A stretch of DNA of 64,000 bases from DASXVX01 sp036504075 (GTDB lineage: Bacteria > Bacillota > Sulfobacillia > Symbiobacteriales > Symbiobacteriaceae). Each line of letters starts with the position of its first letter. Position 1 is the first letter of the stretch. Below the pieces are notes generated by a model. It did no database searches. It was not told where the DNA came from and saw nothing but the letters and a program-made list of their open reading frames with translations. Of this stretch, positions 43,682-51,921 are shown in pieces. The stretch covers positions 1-64,000 of the forward strand of contig DASXVX010000096.1 in assembly GCA_036504075.1 (NCBI GenBank). The letters run 5' to 3'. Position numbers and translations under genes: made by a program.

Positions 43682-45058
43682 ATGAGACTATGTAAACGGT
43701 TCGTGGTGTTCCTGGCCTTGTTTGCCTTGTTGGCCTCCGCACTCGCGGGATGCGGGTCGGGTTCACAGTCCGGCGGCTCCGAGAACAGTGCGGTCAAGAA
43801 AGTGGAGATCCAACCCGGCGAGAAGGTGAAAGTTACCTTCTGGCACGCCATGGGTGGCCACAACGGTGAAGTGGTCCAAAGCCTGGTCGATGAGTTCAAC
43901 AAGAGCCAGGACAAGGTGCAGGTGACGGCAGTCTACCAGGGCACGTATGATGAGGCGCTGCAGAAGCTGAAGGCAGCCGGTCCCGAAGGGCCGAGCATGA
44001 TTCAGGTCTACGAAATCGGCAGCCGGTTCATGATCGACTCCGGTCTGATCACGCCCATGCAGGGCTTCGTGTCGACCGACAAGTGGGACACCAAAGACGT
44101 GGAGCCCCAGATTCTGAACTACTACACCTTCAACGGCAAGCTCTATTCCATGCCATTCAATACGTCTACCCCGCTGCTGTACTACAACAAGACCGCCTTC
44201 AAGGAGGCCGGCCTCGATCCGGAAAAGCCGCCCAAGACCCTCGACGAATTCCATCAGTACGCCAAGCAACTGACCAAGAAGCAGGGCGCCGACGTCCGGT
44301 ACGGCGCGGGCTTCGCAATCTACGGCTGGTTCTTTGAGCAACTGATGGCCTGCCAGGGTGCGTCCTACACCGACAACGATAACGGCCGCAAGGCGAAGGC
44401 CACCAAGTCGGTCATCGACTCCAAGGAAGGGGAGACCATTCTCCAGTGGTGGAAGGACATGATCGCTGACGGTTCTGCGGCCAATCTCGGCCGGAAGACG
44501 GGCGATTCGCAGAACGCGTTCATGGCCGGCCGCGTCGCCATGACCCTGGAGTCTACCGCCGTACTGGGCAACTTCCTGAGCGGCATCCAGAACAAGTTCG
44601 AACTCGGCACGGCCTTCCTGCCCCGCCCGTCGGCCTCCGGCAACGGTGGCGTCATCATCGGCGGCGCGTCGCTCTGGATTACCAACTTGAAGCCGGAGAA
44701 GGAACAGTGGGCTGCCTGGGAGTTCGTGAAGTGGCTGGCAACACCGCAAACCCAGGCCAAGTGGTATACCCAGACCGGCTACTTCCCCATTGTGAAGGGC
44801 GCCTATGACCAGCAGATCGTCAAGGATGTCCTCGCCCAGCGGCCGATGTTCAAGACGGCCATCGATCAGCTTCGGGGTACGAAGGTGAATACCGTGACCC
44901 AGGGCGCCGTGATTGGCGTTTTCCCGCAGGCGCGTGTGAAGGTGGAGGATGCGATCGAAAACACCATCCTCAACAAGGCCACGCCGGCGGAGGCGCTGAA
45001 GACGGCGGCCACGGAAATTACCAAGTTGATTGAGGACTACAACAAGACCACCAAGTAA
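43682..45058 (+). CDS. ugpB: UgpB-like substrate-binding lipoprotein
   Basis: This 458-residue extracytoplasmic binding protein has a lipobox signal (LASALAGC, Cys24) and a cluster-B fold. Motifs VTFWHAMGGHNGE, GPSMIQVYEIGSRFMIDSG and NGGVIIGGASLWIT resemble UgpB, the glycerol-3-phosphate/glycerophosphodiester receptor. I prefer ATG 43682, which is 11 bases from GGGGGA, over GTG 43673. It is the last gene of the operon; no UgpC-type ATPase gene is present in the window, so the importer must borrow an ATPase encoded elsewhere, as MsmX does in Bacillus. Confidence 0.85.
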   Translation: MRLCKRFVVFLALFALLASALAGCGSGSQSGGSENSAVKKVEIQPGEKVKVTFWHAMGGHNGEVVQSLVDEFNKSQDKVQVTAVYQGTYDEALQKLKAAGPEGPSMIQVYEIGSRFMIDSGLITPMQGFVSTDKWDTKDVEPQILNYYTFNGKLYSMPFNTSTPLLYYNKTAFKEAGLDPEKPPKTLDEFHQYAKQLTKKQGADVRYGAGFAIYGWFFEQLMACQGASYTDNDNGRKAKATKSVIDSKEGETILQWWKDMIADGSAANLGRKTGDSQNAFMAGRVAMTLESTAVLGNFLSGIQNKFELGTAFLPRPSASGNGGVIIGGASLWITNLKPEKEQWAAWEFVKWLATPQTQAKWYTQTGYFPIVKGAYDQQIVKDVLAQRPMFKTAIDQLRGTKVNTVTQGAVIGVFPQARVKVEDAIENTILNKATPAEALKTAATEITKLIEDYNKTTK

Positions 45059-45162
45059 AGCTGAACCGGGTGGGCTTGGCCCCCCAGGGGTAGCGCGTAT
45101 TCGCATCCAACAGGCGCCCGGGTGCGGGGGAGGGCTTACTCCGCCGTCGGAGCGTCAACGGA

Positions 45163-45193
45163 AAGAGCCCGGAGACAACGTCTCCGGGCTCTT
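45163..45193. terminator. Terminator hairpin, copy 2 of the CCCGGAG family
   Basis: AAGAGCCCGGAGAC and GTCTCCGGGCTCTT form a 14-bp stem around an AAC loop, between ugpB and the convergent protease-FHA gene. The flanking CAACGGA at 45156-45162 matches copy 1. Confidence 0.85.
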
Positions 45194-45216
45194 CGAATCA
45201 CTGAGAGGCTGGCCCG

Positions 45217-46845
45217 CTACGCTTCGAACACGAAGGCGACGGCGCCATCGCTTACCAGGTAGACCACGTCGCCAGGCTGCAGGACGACCTCCTTGACGCG
45301 ACCGGACCCCAGGCTGTTCAAATAGGTGCCATTGCTGGAACCCCGGTCCACCAGTTTCACGCCGCCCGTACCGGTGGGACCCACCCAGCAATGTTGACGG
45401 GACACACGGGTGTCGGCCACCGCCGTGATTCCCTCTCCCGGTTCCCGCCCCAGCAGGATGCCCTGTGGCGGAATGGCGATTTGCCGCCCATTCAGAGGGC
45501 CGCTGGTGAAGCGGATATGGCCCGGGCCGTTTGCCAGCAGCGTTGTTCCGCCGGCCGCGACCTGTGGTTCCGTGACACGTGTGGCCGGAGGCGCCGCCCC
45601 CGCAGCAACCTGGGCGACCGCTTTCTGAGCGGGCGCCTTGCGCGCCCCCCGCCGCCGCAGCATAAAGAACAGCACCACGGCGACGACCACCAGCAGCACG
45701 CCGCCAATCAGCAGCGACAGTACCACCGGATCGCTCAGGTCGATGAACGGCTCAGTCCCGCGCCGCTGCTCCGCGTCCTGCAGGTATTTCTTGGCCTCGG
45801 AATGGCTCGGATAGAGGCGCAGGATGGCCTCGTATTTGGCGATGGACTTGCTGAAATGGCCGGCCCAATAGTCCGTCATGGCCTCCTTGAAACGGGTGTT
45901 CGTCTCGCTGGTGGCCGGAACGGCGCCCGCCTGGCGGACGAACTCCTGAATGGTGTTCATCGGTACGATAAAGTTCATGCTGTCGGACTTGCCGAACGTG
46001 AGGATGCCAACAACCTGGCCCTGCTCGTTCAGCACCGGACCGCCGGAGTTGCCGTGCGCAGCCGCTGCGCCCGTCTGGATGACCGGTGTGCCCTGGGCCG
46101 TGTTCTTGCGCGCCTGAATGGCGCCGTCGGAGACAGTCACTTCCAGCAGCGACTTATAGTCGAACAGCCCCTGGAAGTCGGCGTTGCCCGGATAGCCCAG
46201 GATCCAGACCCGGTCCTGGATGACCAGCTTGTCCGAGTCGGCCGGCGTCAGCGTCGGGAAGTTCTTGCCTTCGACCTTGAAAACGGAAACGTCCTTGCCG
46301 GAAACATCCTCGCCGATGGGCACGCCATAGGCCTTGATGTCGGCACCCAGCCGGTCGCCGCCGGGAGTGAGGGCAAAGAACTGGCGGTCCAGCTTGAGGA
46401 GCCGGGTGTTCTGTGCCACAAAGGCGATCTCATCGCTGGAAAGCTTGGCGCCGAGATTCTGTTGGATCACGTCGATCAGCATTGGCAGGAGTTTTTGCTG
46501 GACCAGATCGTCGTCTTTCAGCCGGGCCGTTTCTACCACATGGGCGTTGGTGACGACGTAGCCGTCGGGACTGATAAACCAGCCTGAACCGGTGATCGTG
46601 AAAGCCAGTTCATAGGGGTTCTGCCCCACGGCCTTGGCGACCTGATCATTTGTGAAGCCAAACACCGCGTCCACAACCGTTACCGGACGCACCACCGCCG
46701 GCTTGGCCAGTTCCACCATCTTCTGCTCCGGCCGCAAATTCGCCGGTTTCTGGGCACTGCAGCCCGACAGCACGAACAGCATTACGATCGCAATGAGCAA
46801 CGCCGGGACGAAGCGACCATTCCGACGCCGATTCCTCAGTTGCAC
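45217..46845 (-). CDS. Lipoprotein trypsin-like protease linked through a membrane helix to a cytoplasmic FHA domain
   Basis: The 542-residue protein begins with a signal peptide and lipobox (LFVLSGC, Cys29). Residues 60-330 form a chymotrypsin/HtrA-type protease with the triad in TNAHVV (His), SGKDVSVFKV (Asp) and AHGNSGGPV (Ser). A short helical repeat-like region (330-370) precedes a membrane helix at about 378-402 (LLIGGVLLVVVAVVLFFML) and a basic stop-transfer stretch. The last 100 residues are an FHA domain (ILLGREPGEGI, VSRQHCWV, DRGSSNGTYLN), which binds phosphothreonine. It is the last gene of the kinase/phosphatase operon, so the FHA domain probably binds a target phosphorylated by the kinase encoded upstream. 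The topology is inferred. Confidence 0.85.
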   Translation of the reverse strand: MQLRNRRRNGRFVPALLIAIVMLFVLSGCSAQKPANLRPEQKMVELAKPAVVRPVTVVDAVFGFTNDQVAKAVGQNPYELAFTITGSGWFISPDGYVVTNAHVVETARLKDDDLVQQKLLPMLIDVIQQNLGAKLSSDEIAFVAQNTRLLKLDRQFFALTPGGDRLGADIKAYGVPIGEDVSGKDVSVFKVEGKNFPTLTPADSDKLVIQDRVWILGYPGNADFQGLFDYKSLLEVTVSDGAIQARKNTAQGTPVIQTGAAAAHGNSGGPVLNEQGQVVGILTFGKSDSMNFIVPMNTIQEFVRQAGAVPATSETNTRFKEAMTDYWAGHFSKSIAKYEAILRLYPSHSEAKKYLQDAEQRRGTEPFIDLSDPVVLSLLIGGVLLVVVAVVLFFMLRRRGARKAPAQKAVAQVAAGAAPPATRVTEPQVAAGGTTLLANGPGHIRFTSGPLNGRQIAIPPQGILLGREPGEGITAVADTRVSRQHCWVGPTGTGGVKLVDRGSSNGTYLNSLGSGRVKEVVLQPGDVVYLVSDGAVAFVFEA

Positions 46846-46865
46846 GACGAAAACCTCCCGGTCAC

Positions 46866-48383
46866 TTATTTGCGGCCGTATATGACATACCGACCCCGGT
46901 TACCCGCATCCATCGCCAGAATCTCAAACCCGGCCCCGGTGAAATTGCCGCCCACGGGGCACCAGGAGCCACCGTCCGCAACGGTGATCGTGTCCGTCAG
47001 GGAGAATTTGCTGCCGTCGAAGCTGTACAACTTCATGATGCCACCTGGAAACCCAACCACGGTGTATTGCTTGCCGCCGCCGGACCCGTTCCAGAAACAC
47101 TGGTTTTCCACGGGCGCGGCCGACAGCGCCAGGCTGGGGCCGGACACAAACCCGGTGGACGTCCAGCGCCAGTTGAGAATCTTGTTGTCCTGGTATGTAG
47201 CGAGCAGCCGGCGACCGGCGGTATCCACGATGCCCCGGCGGAGGTGGCCAAGGCTGGCCTTCACCAGGCCGACCAGTTCCAGCGGTTTGTTCGAATAAAA
47301 GCGATAGACCGCGTAACCGGTGCCGGGCACTTGCACCAGCGTCTCCTGCAGGCCGCTCCCGGTGAAATCGCCGATCACGATATCGGTCCAAGTGCCGTCG
47401 GCATTCACCAACGTGTCGTCATCCAGAGCCGCATCAAAGAACCACAGCTCTGATCCAAGGTTGATCACCGCCCAGGGCGTCCCCACGTTAAACAGGTCGC
47501 CCGAGGTCATCCCAATGGCCTGTCCGTCCATGGACGCCGTTTTGACGACTTTCAACGCGGAGCCATTCCAGTGAGCGATGGCGGCCGTCGTGGAGGGACC
47601 GGGGCTTACGTAGGCCATCAGAATATCAGTCAGCCCGCCCCGCTCGAATTCCCAGAAGCCCTCCCAACTGACACCCACGTTGCCCTGGGCCAGGACCTTC
47701 CAGTTGGATGTGTCGGCAGGCGGGGTAGCGGCGGGCTGCGAGGCGGGGGTGGAGGGAGGAGTGGACGGAGCCGCCGGGGTGGCGGGCTGGGTGGACGGGG
47801 TCGACGGGGTCGACGGGGTCGACGGGGTCGACGGCTGGGTGGCGGGGGTGGTCGGGGCGGCCGGCTGGGTCGCCGGGGCAGCCGGCGCCGGGGTGGGGGG
47901 CTTCTGTGCCGGCGCAGTAGTGGTGGGGGTCGCTGCCCCCCCGCCGCTGCTGGTCGTCCCCACCTGGGAGGAGGGGCCGCCGTTCAGGTAGGCCGAACTG
48001 CTGCCCTTATCCCGGCTTGTCGCAAGCCAGATTCCGCCGGCGACGAGTATCACGGCGAGCAGGCCGCCCGCCCCCGCCAGCATCCCGACCGGGGACCGCA
48101 GCCAGGTCGTGAGATTGAAGGCGGCCGGGGCCGCCGCCATTGCTGCTGCTGCGACCTCCGTGCGCGGGTCAGGCGGCATCAGGACGGTGCCGCCGGGTGT
48201 TCCCTGGGGCATAAGGACGGTGCCGCCGGGTGTTCCCTGGGGCATCAGGACGGTGCCGCCGGAAGTTCCCGTGGTTGGGACTCCCTGCGGCCGCGCCGGC
48301 AGTTCCCCACCACACTCACCGCAGAAGCGAGCGTCCGGTTCGTTAGCTGCGCCGCAGTGGATACAGCGAATTTCGTCAGCCAA
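46866..48383 (-). CDS. Zinc-ribbon, threonine-repeat, single-pass membrane sensor-like protein
   Basis: The 505-residue protein starts at TTG 48383, behind AAGGGGGTG. Residues 7-24 are a zinc ribbon (CIHCGAANEP...CGEC). Residues 42-70 contain three copies of GGTVLMPQGTP (33-bp DNA repeats), a likely phosphorylation target. A membrane helix at about 100-122 is followed by a Pro/Thr/Ala-rich external linker with TPS tandem repeats, then a beta-rich, FG-GAP/VCBS-like external domain (IVIGDFTGSGLQETLV, VGGNFTGAGFEILAM). It lies between the kinase and protease-FHA genes. The family is unnamed to me; the role as a sensor or kinase substrate is inference. Confidence 0.75.
   Translation of the reverse strand: MADEIRCIHCGAANEPDARFCGECGGELPARPQGVPTTGTSGGTVLMPQGTPGGTVLMPQGTPGGTVLMPPDPRTEVAAAAMAAAPAAFNLTTWLRSPVGMLAGAGGLLAVILVAGGIWLATSRDKGSSSAYLNGGPSSQVGTTSSGGGAATPTTTAPAQKPPTPAPAAPATQPAAPTTPATQPSTPSTPSTPSTPSTQPATPAAPSTPPSTPASQPAATPPADTSNWKVLAQGNVGVSWEGFWEFERGGLTDILMAYVSPGPSTTAAIAHWNGSALKVVKTASMDGQAIGMTSGDLFNVGTPWAVINLGSELWFFDAALDDDTLVNADGTWTDIVIGDFTGSGLQETLVQVPGTGYAVYRFYSNKPLELVGLVKASLGHLRRGIVDTAGRRLLATYQDNKILNWRWTSTGFVSGPSLALSAAPVENQCFWNGSGGGKQYTVVGFPGGIMKLYSFDGSKFSLTDTITVADGGSWCPVGGNFTGAGFEILAMDAGNRGRYVIYGRK
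48175..48270 (-). repeat. Three 33-bp in-frame tandem repeats encoding GGTVLMPQGTP
   Basis: Three near-identical 33-base units lie within the zinc-ribbon protein gene. They keep the reading frame and encode a Thr-containing motif that may be recognised by the kinase or by an FHA domain. Confidence 0.8.
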
Positions 48384-48405
48384 ATTTACGCACCCCCTTA
48401 CGGGA

Positions 48406-50001
48406 TTATAAGGACGATGGGATGAAACGTTCGTGCCACAACCGGACCGCCTCAGCGAGAAGCTGATGGGCACCGGCCGGTATGGCGGTCAGCACCGACT
48501 CTTCCCCCTGCTGCTCACGGAGGTAGACTTCAACCGGGGCTCCCGCCGCCGGCGTCTCGGCGGTCCCTGCCCGGCCCCGAGCCACATAGGCAAACTGGCC
48601 GGCGTCGCCGGTCATCACCCCCACGATGGTCCCACTGCCGACGGCCCCGGAATCGTCCACCAGCGTGACCCGCTCGACCCGGCTCTTCTCCCAGTAGCCT
48701 GGTGGCAGACGCAGCGAGAGATCCGTGGAACTACCGCACAATCGCATCCGCGGCAGGGTACCGACCAGGCGGACGCCGCAGACCTTGCAGAACTTGCGGC
48801 CCGAGACCACCCCGGCGTCGCACACGGGACAGCGGGCCGGCAGAGCGGCTTCTTCTGTAGCCGGACTCGGGGACGCCGGACTCGGGGTCGTGGTCGTCGG
48901 GCGGCCGGGCTCCGGGGGCAGACCGAGGCGCTCGCCCAGCTTTCGCAGGATGATCGCGCTCACCAGCGGGTCGGGGTTGCGGTTCCGGTAGGGGTCCATT
49001 CCCGGAAAGGCAGCCGTGAGTGCCTCTTCCACGCTTTCGGCCGAAGCCGGCCGATCCTCGGGAGCGAGGGAGAGGAGCCGCATGATCACGGCTTCAAACT
49101 GCGGGTTCAGTTCCGGCACCAATCTGGTGGGGGGCGGGTAATCGAACGGCGCCTGCAGGTTGGGGTCCCGGCCCGTCAGTAGGTGGTGCAGGGTGGCGCC
49201 CAGGGCATAGAGGTCGCTCCTCGGTTCGGCCTGCCCCCGGTATTGCTCCGGCGGGGCATAGCCGTGCGTGCCAATACTCGTCCCGCGCGCCGTCACACCG
49301 GCTTTGGCGATGCCGAAGTCCACCACTTTTACCCGGCCGTTGCGCGTCAGGATCACGTTTGCCGGTTTCAGGTCACGATGCACCACCGGGGGGAGATTGC
49401 CGTGCAGATACTCCAGCACGTCGCAAATCTGCAAAGCCCAGGTCGCCACCTCACGCTCCGGCAGCGGGCGCCCGTGCTCCTGGCGGTGAATCTCCAGGAC
49501 CTTGCCAAGATCCACGCCCGCTACGAACTCCATGGCCAGGTAGTAGCGGCCGGATTCGATGAAGCGGTCGTAGACTTGCGGGATTCCCGGATGATTCAGC
49601 GTGGCCAGGGTCTCCGCCTCGGCGAGGAACCGGCGCACTGCGGCTGCCCGCTCGTCCGGCGTATGGGAGTAGTCCAGCATCTCTTTCATGGCGCAGGGGC
49701 GGTCCGCCAGCGTGGTGTCCCGCACCAGATAGACGGCACCCATGGCCCCCTGGCCCAGAATCTTATCAATTCGAAAGCGGGCGTGCACCAGCACGCCCGG
49801 CGACAGCGCCCGGGCGGTGCCCTCGGGCGATGTTGCCGGCCCGCCGCCCGATGTCGCCGCCACCGCCGTCGGTGTGGGCACGGTCTCCGCCAGCATTTGC
49901 TGCTGCAGTCCTTCCGGAATGGGCGTCCCACACTTGGAGCAGAATCGCTTGCCCGGCCGCAGGGGCGTGCCGCAGGCTGGGCAGTTGTGATGACTGGTCA
50001 A
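48406..50001 (-). CDS. Soluble Ser/Thr protein kinase with two zinc ribbons
   Basis: This 531-residue protein starts at TTG 50001, behind GGAGGGGGGAG. A zinc ribbon at residues 7-24 (CPACGTPLRPGKRFCSKCG) precedes a Hanks-type kinase domain at about 75-335: LGQGAMGAVY, AMKEM (ATP-binding Lys), HRDLKPANV (catalytic loop) and DFGIAKAG, then GTHGYAPPEQY. A second zinc ribbon (CPVCDAGVVSGRKFCKVCG) lies at about 395-412, and a 110-residue C-terminal domain follows. There are no PASTA repeats and no membrane helix. It is co-transcribed with the PP2C phosphatase gene, overlapping by TTGA, which gives a kinase/phosphatase pair. Confidence 0.92.
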   Translation of the reverse strand: MTSHHNCPACGTPLRPGKRFCSKCGTPIPEGLQQQMLAETVPTPTAVAATSGGGPATSPEGTARALSPGVLVHARFRIDKILGQGAMGAVYLVRDTTLADRPCAMKEMLDYSHTPDERAAAVRRFLAEAETLATLNHPGIPQVYDRFIESGRYYLAMEFVAGVDLGKVLEIHRQEHGRPLPEREVATWALQICDVLEYLHGNLPPVVHRDLKPANVILTRNGRVKVVDFGIAKAGVTARGTSIGTHGYAPPEQYRGQAEPRSDLYALGATLHHLLTGRDPNLQAPFDYPPPTRLVPELNPQFEAVIMRLLSLAPEDRPASAESVEEALTAAFPGMDPYRNRNPDPLVSAIILRKLGERLGLPPEPGRPTTTTPSPASPSPATEEAALPARCPVCDAGVVSGRKFCKVCGVRLVGTLPRMRLCGSSTDLSLRLPPGYWEKSRVERVTLVDDSGAVGSGTIVGVMTGDAGQFAYVARGRAGTAETPAAGAPVEVYLREQQGEESVLTAIPAGAHQLLAEAVRLWHERFIPSSL

Positions 50002-50849
50002 TCCGCTCCCCCCTCCGGCGGAGCCATCGGGGCCGTTCCCGAAGGCCCCGGCGTTCCCACGATCTGAATGGCGACGGTAGTGATGTTGTCCACACCGCCC
50101 GCGGTGTTAGCCAGATCGACCAGCGCCTGGCAGCGCGCCGCCAGCGGCCGGTCCTGCATCAGCACCGCGCTCAGATCAGGGTCCGAGACCATGGCGTGCA
50201 GGCCATCCGAACAGAGCAGGAGCACGTCTCCCGCTTCCAGTTCGCGGTCGAACAGGTCCGCCTGAGGTGGCCGCCCGAAGCCGATGGCACGATATACCTC
50301 GTTGCGCCGCGGGTGCGTGTGCGCCTCGAGCGGCGTCAGCTCGCCCCGGGAGACCATCTCAGCCACCACGGAGTGATCCACCGTGATTTGCTGCAGCCCT
50401 TTATGCATGACATAGACACGGCTGTCGCCGACGTTGGCTACCAGCAGCCGGCGTCCATACACCAGCGCCACGGCCAGGGTGGAGCCCATCGGGCCGTAGC
50501 CGGAGGTGATGGCCTGGTTGACCCGGGCAGCGCATGTGGCGATGGCGTCCTGCAAAACGGCGGCCAGAGCGTCACGCCCGGGAGCCTCTTCCCAGGGCAG
50601 AACGCTCAAGCCGCCGATTACTTCCATGGCCAGAGTCCGCACCGTCATGACGGAAGCGATATGACCGTTGGTGTACCCGCCCATTCCGTCAGCCACGGCT
50701 GCCAGTACGATCGGTAAGGTGGTAGCGCCGGTGCCGGTAATCTCCCACTGCAATACCAACGACCCGTCTTCGTTCCGCTGGCGGACGCGACCGGGATGCG
50801 TGCAAGGCAGTCGTCGTATGCAAAACTGGACACCCCCGTGGCGGTTCAA
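49998..50849 (-). CDS. PP2C-family Ser/Thr protein phosphatase
   Basis: The protein is about 283 residues if it starts at TTG 50849. All PP2C motifs are present: GRVRQRNED, VADGMGG, MGSTLAVAL, ANVGDSRVYV, LLLCSDGLHAMV and GGVDNITTVAIQ, with the metal-binding Asp residues intact. It should dephosphorylate targets of the kinase encoded downstream. The start is uncertain. The frame is open further upstream, but the TTG at 50906 coincides with the predicted -35 box, and the best ribosome site (GGGGGTG) points to a position near 50819 where only an ATA codon exists. Confidence 0.88.
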   Translation of the reverse strand: MNRHGGVQFCIRRLPCTHPGRVRQRNEDGSLVLQWEITGTGATTLPIVLAAVADGMGGYTNGHIASVMTVRTLAMEVIGGLSVLPWEEAPGRDALAAVLQDAIATCAARVNQAITSGYGPMGSTLAVALVYGRRLLVANVGDSRVYVMHKGLQQITVDHSVVAEMVSRGELTPLEAHTHPRRNEVYRAIGFGRPPQADLFDRELEAGDVLLLCSDGLHAMVSDPDLSAVLMQDRPLAARCQALVDLANTAGGVDNITTVAIQIVGTPGPSGTAPMAPPEGGAD

Positions 50850-50878
50850 CCGTGTTCGTAATTTATAAATAGCGGAAT

Positions 50879-50906
50879 AGAGTACACTATCTAACTTTAG
50901 CCTCAA
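50879..50906 (-). promoter_or_regulatory. Candidate promoter of the phospho-signalling operon
   Basis: Read on minus, TTGAGG (50906-50901) and TACTCT (50884-50879) are 16 bases apart in an AT-rich stretch just upstream of the phosphatase gene. Confidence 0.4.
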
Positions 50907-50954
50907 GTATATTCGACGACCGGATGCTTTCTCCTCCGTCAGGATTTAGGAGAC

Positions 50955-50996
50955 CGCGAGTAGGCCCGGAGACAACCGTCTCCTGGCCTACTCGCG
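50955..50996. terminator. Terminator hairpin, copy 3 of the CCCGGAG family
   Basis: CGCGAGTAGGCC pairs with GGCCTACTCGCG and, after one mismatch, GGAGAC pairs with GTCTCC around an AACC loop. It lies just past the 3' end of the minus-strand DUF309-like gene. Confidence 0.85.
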
Positions 50997-51010
50997 AGTG
51001 GCCTGGTTTC

Positions 51011-51418
51011 TCAAGTGGCGTTTCTTAGCAGGAACCGCTTTGCGGCGGCGATGGCCGGTTCGCCATGCCACGAACTGCCGGGGACCTCTCCCAGCTTGGG
51101 ATACGCCCGCCGCAGGGGGTCGAATCGCCCCCCTGCGGCACGCAGCGCCTGCAGTACGTTGATGGCTTCGGCCACGGCCTTCGCCAGCGGGCTCCCGCTA
51201 TCGGCCCAGGCGAATGGCGCCAGGCAGTCCACCGCCAGTTCCAGCAGCAGGCGGGCGCCGCGTGCGTTTCCCTGCTGGAGGTGGTAGAAGCCGCCGGCCA
51301 GGTATATCAACCCCTGGCAGAACTCGGTCGGGTCGGCCTGCCAAGCCTCATCTAAAGCGATGCACGCCGCCCAGAACTCCTCACCGTCAAACTGAGCCCG
51401 TCCGTATGTCAACATCAT
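51011..51418 (-). CDS. DUF309-like helical protein
   Basis: The 135-residue protein has the pattern of DUF309 proteins: FWAACIALDEAW where relatives have F.E.HE.LE..W, then FCQGLIYLAGGFYHLQQGNARGARLLLELAVDCL. The two acidic/His positions of the usual EAHEVLE motif are altered here, so it is a divergent member. The function of the family is not known. The start ATG 51418 follows GGGAGGTGG, and the gene is next to a ferredoxin and an FAD oxidoreductase gene in the same direction. Confidence 0.75.
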   Translation of the reverse strand: MMLTYGRAQFDGEEFWAACIALDEAWQADPTEFCQGLIYLAGGFYHLQQGNARGARLLLELAVDCLAPFAWADSGSPLAKAVAEAINVLQALRAAGGRFDPLRRAYPKLGEVPGSSWHGEPAIAAAKRFLLRNAT

Positions 51419-51455
51419 GGCGCTTCCACCTCCCTGGTTGAGATTCCGCTGTGCA

Positions 51456-51908
51456 TCAGCTCACTCGTTTGGCGCTCTCGTGCGCAGCCGGCGCCGGTCC
51501 GACGCCGGGAATCTGCATGGTGATCGCAGCCTTGGCGCACACCTCGGCGCACTGCCGACAGCCGATGCAATCTTGCGGGCGGACCAACTGGGCCGTGCCC
51601 GCAAAGGCGCCCGCTCCAATCAGCTCCAGGCATTCCCGCGGACAGATGTCCACGCAGAAGTCGCAGCCGGTGCAGTGGTCCGGGTCGATCACCGGCTCCC
51701 ACCAGTGGGAACGCTTGGGCACCTTCTCCTTGACCCACCAGCCGGTGATCGCATCTACTGGGCAGATGGCGGCGCAGGCGCTGCAGTCAATGCAGCGGCC
51801 CCGGTCGATCTCGTGCTGCCCCTTCCAGGTCCCGCTGATGCAGTCAACCGGGCAGGCCAGCACGCAAGCGGTACAGCCGATGCAGGCCTCCGTAATTTTG
51901 TGGGCCAT
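51456..51908 (-). CDS. Polyferredoxin with four 4Fe-4S motifs
   Basis: The 150-residue protein has four cluster motifs: CIGCTACVLACP (residue 9 on), CIDCSACAAICP (about 39), CTGCDFCVDICP (about 80) and CIGCRQCAEVC (about 113). Duplicated ferredoxin halves are separated by a tryptophan-rich linker (ITGWWVKEKVPKRSHWWEP). It starts at ATG 51908 with AGGAGGCG and lies 13 bases downstream of FAD oxidoreductase copy B, so it is the likely electron partner of that enzyme. Confidence 0.9.
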   Translation of the reverse strand: MAHKITEACIGCTACVLACPVDCISGTWKGQHEIDRGRCIDCSACAAICPVDAITGWWVKEKVPKRSHWWEPVIDPDHCTGCDFCVDICPRECLELIGAGAFAGTAQLVRPQDCIGCRQCAEVCAKAAITMQIPGVGPAPAAHESAKRVS

Positions 51909-51921
51909 TCTGTATCGCCTC

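Noticed and set aside
47792..47834. 9-bp tandem repeat GTCGACGGG, considered as a CRISPR or satellite
   Set aside because: It is in frame in the zinc-ribbon protein gene and encodes TPS units of its external linker.
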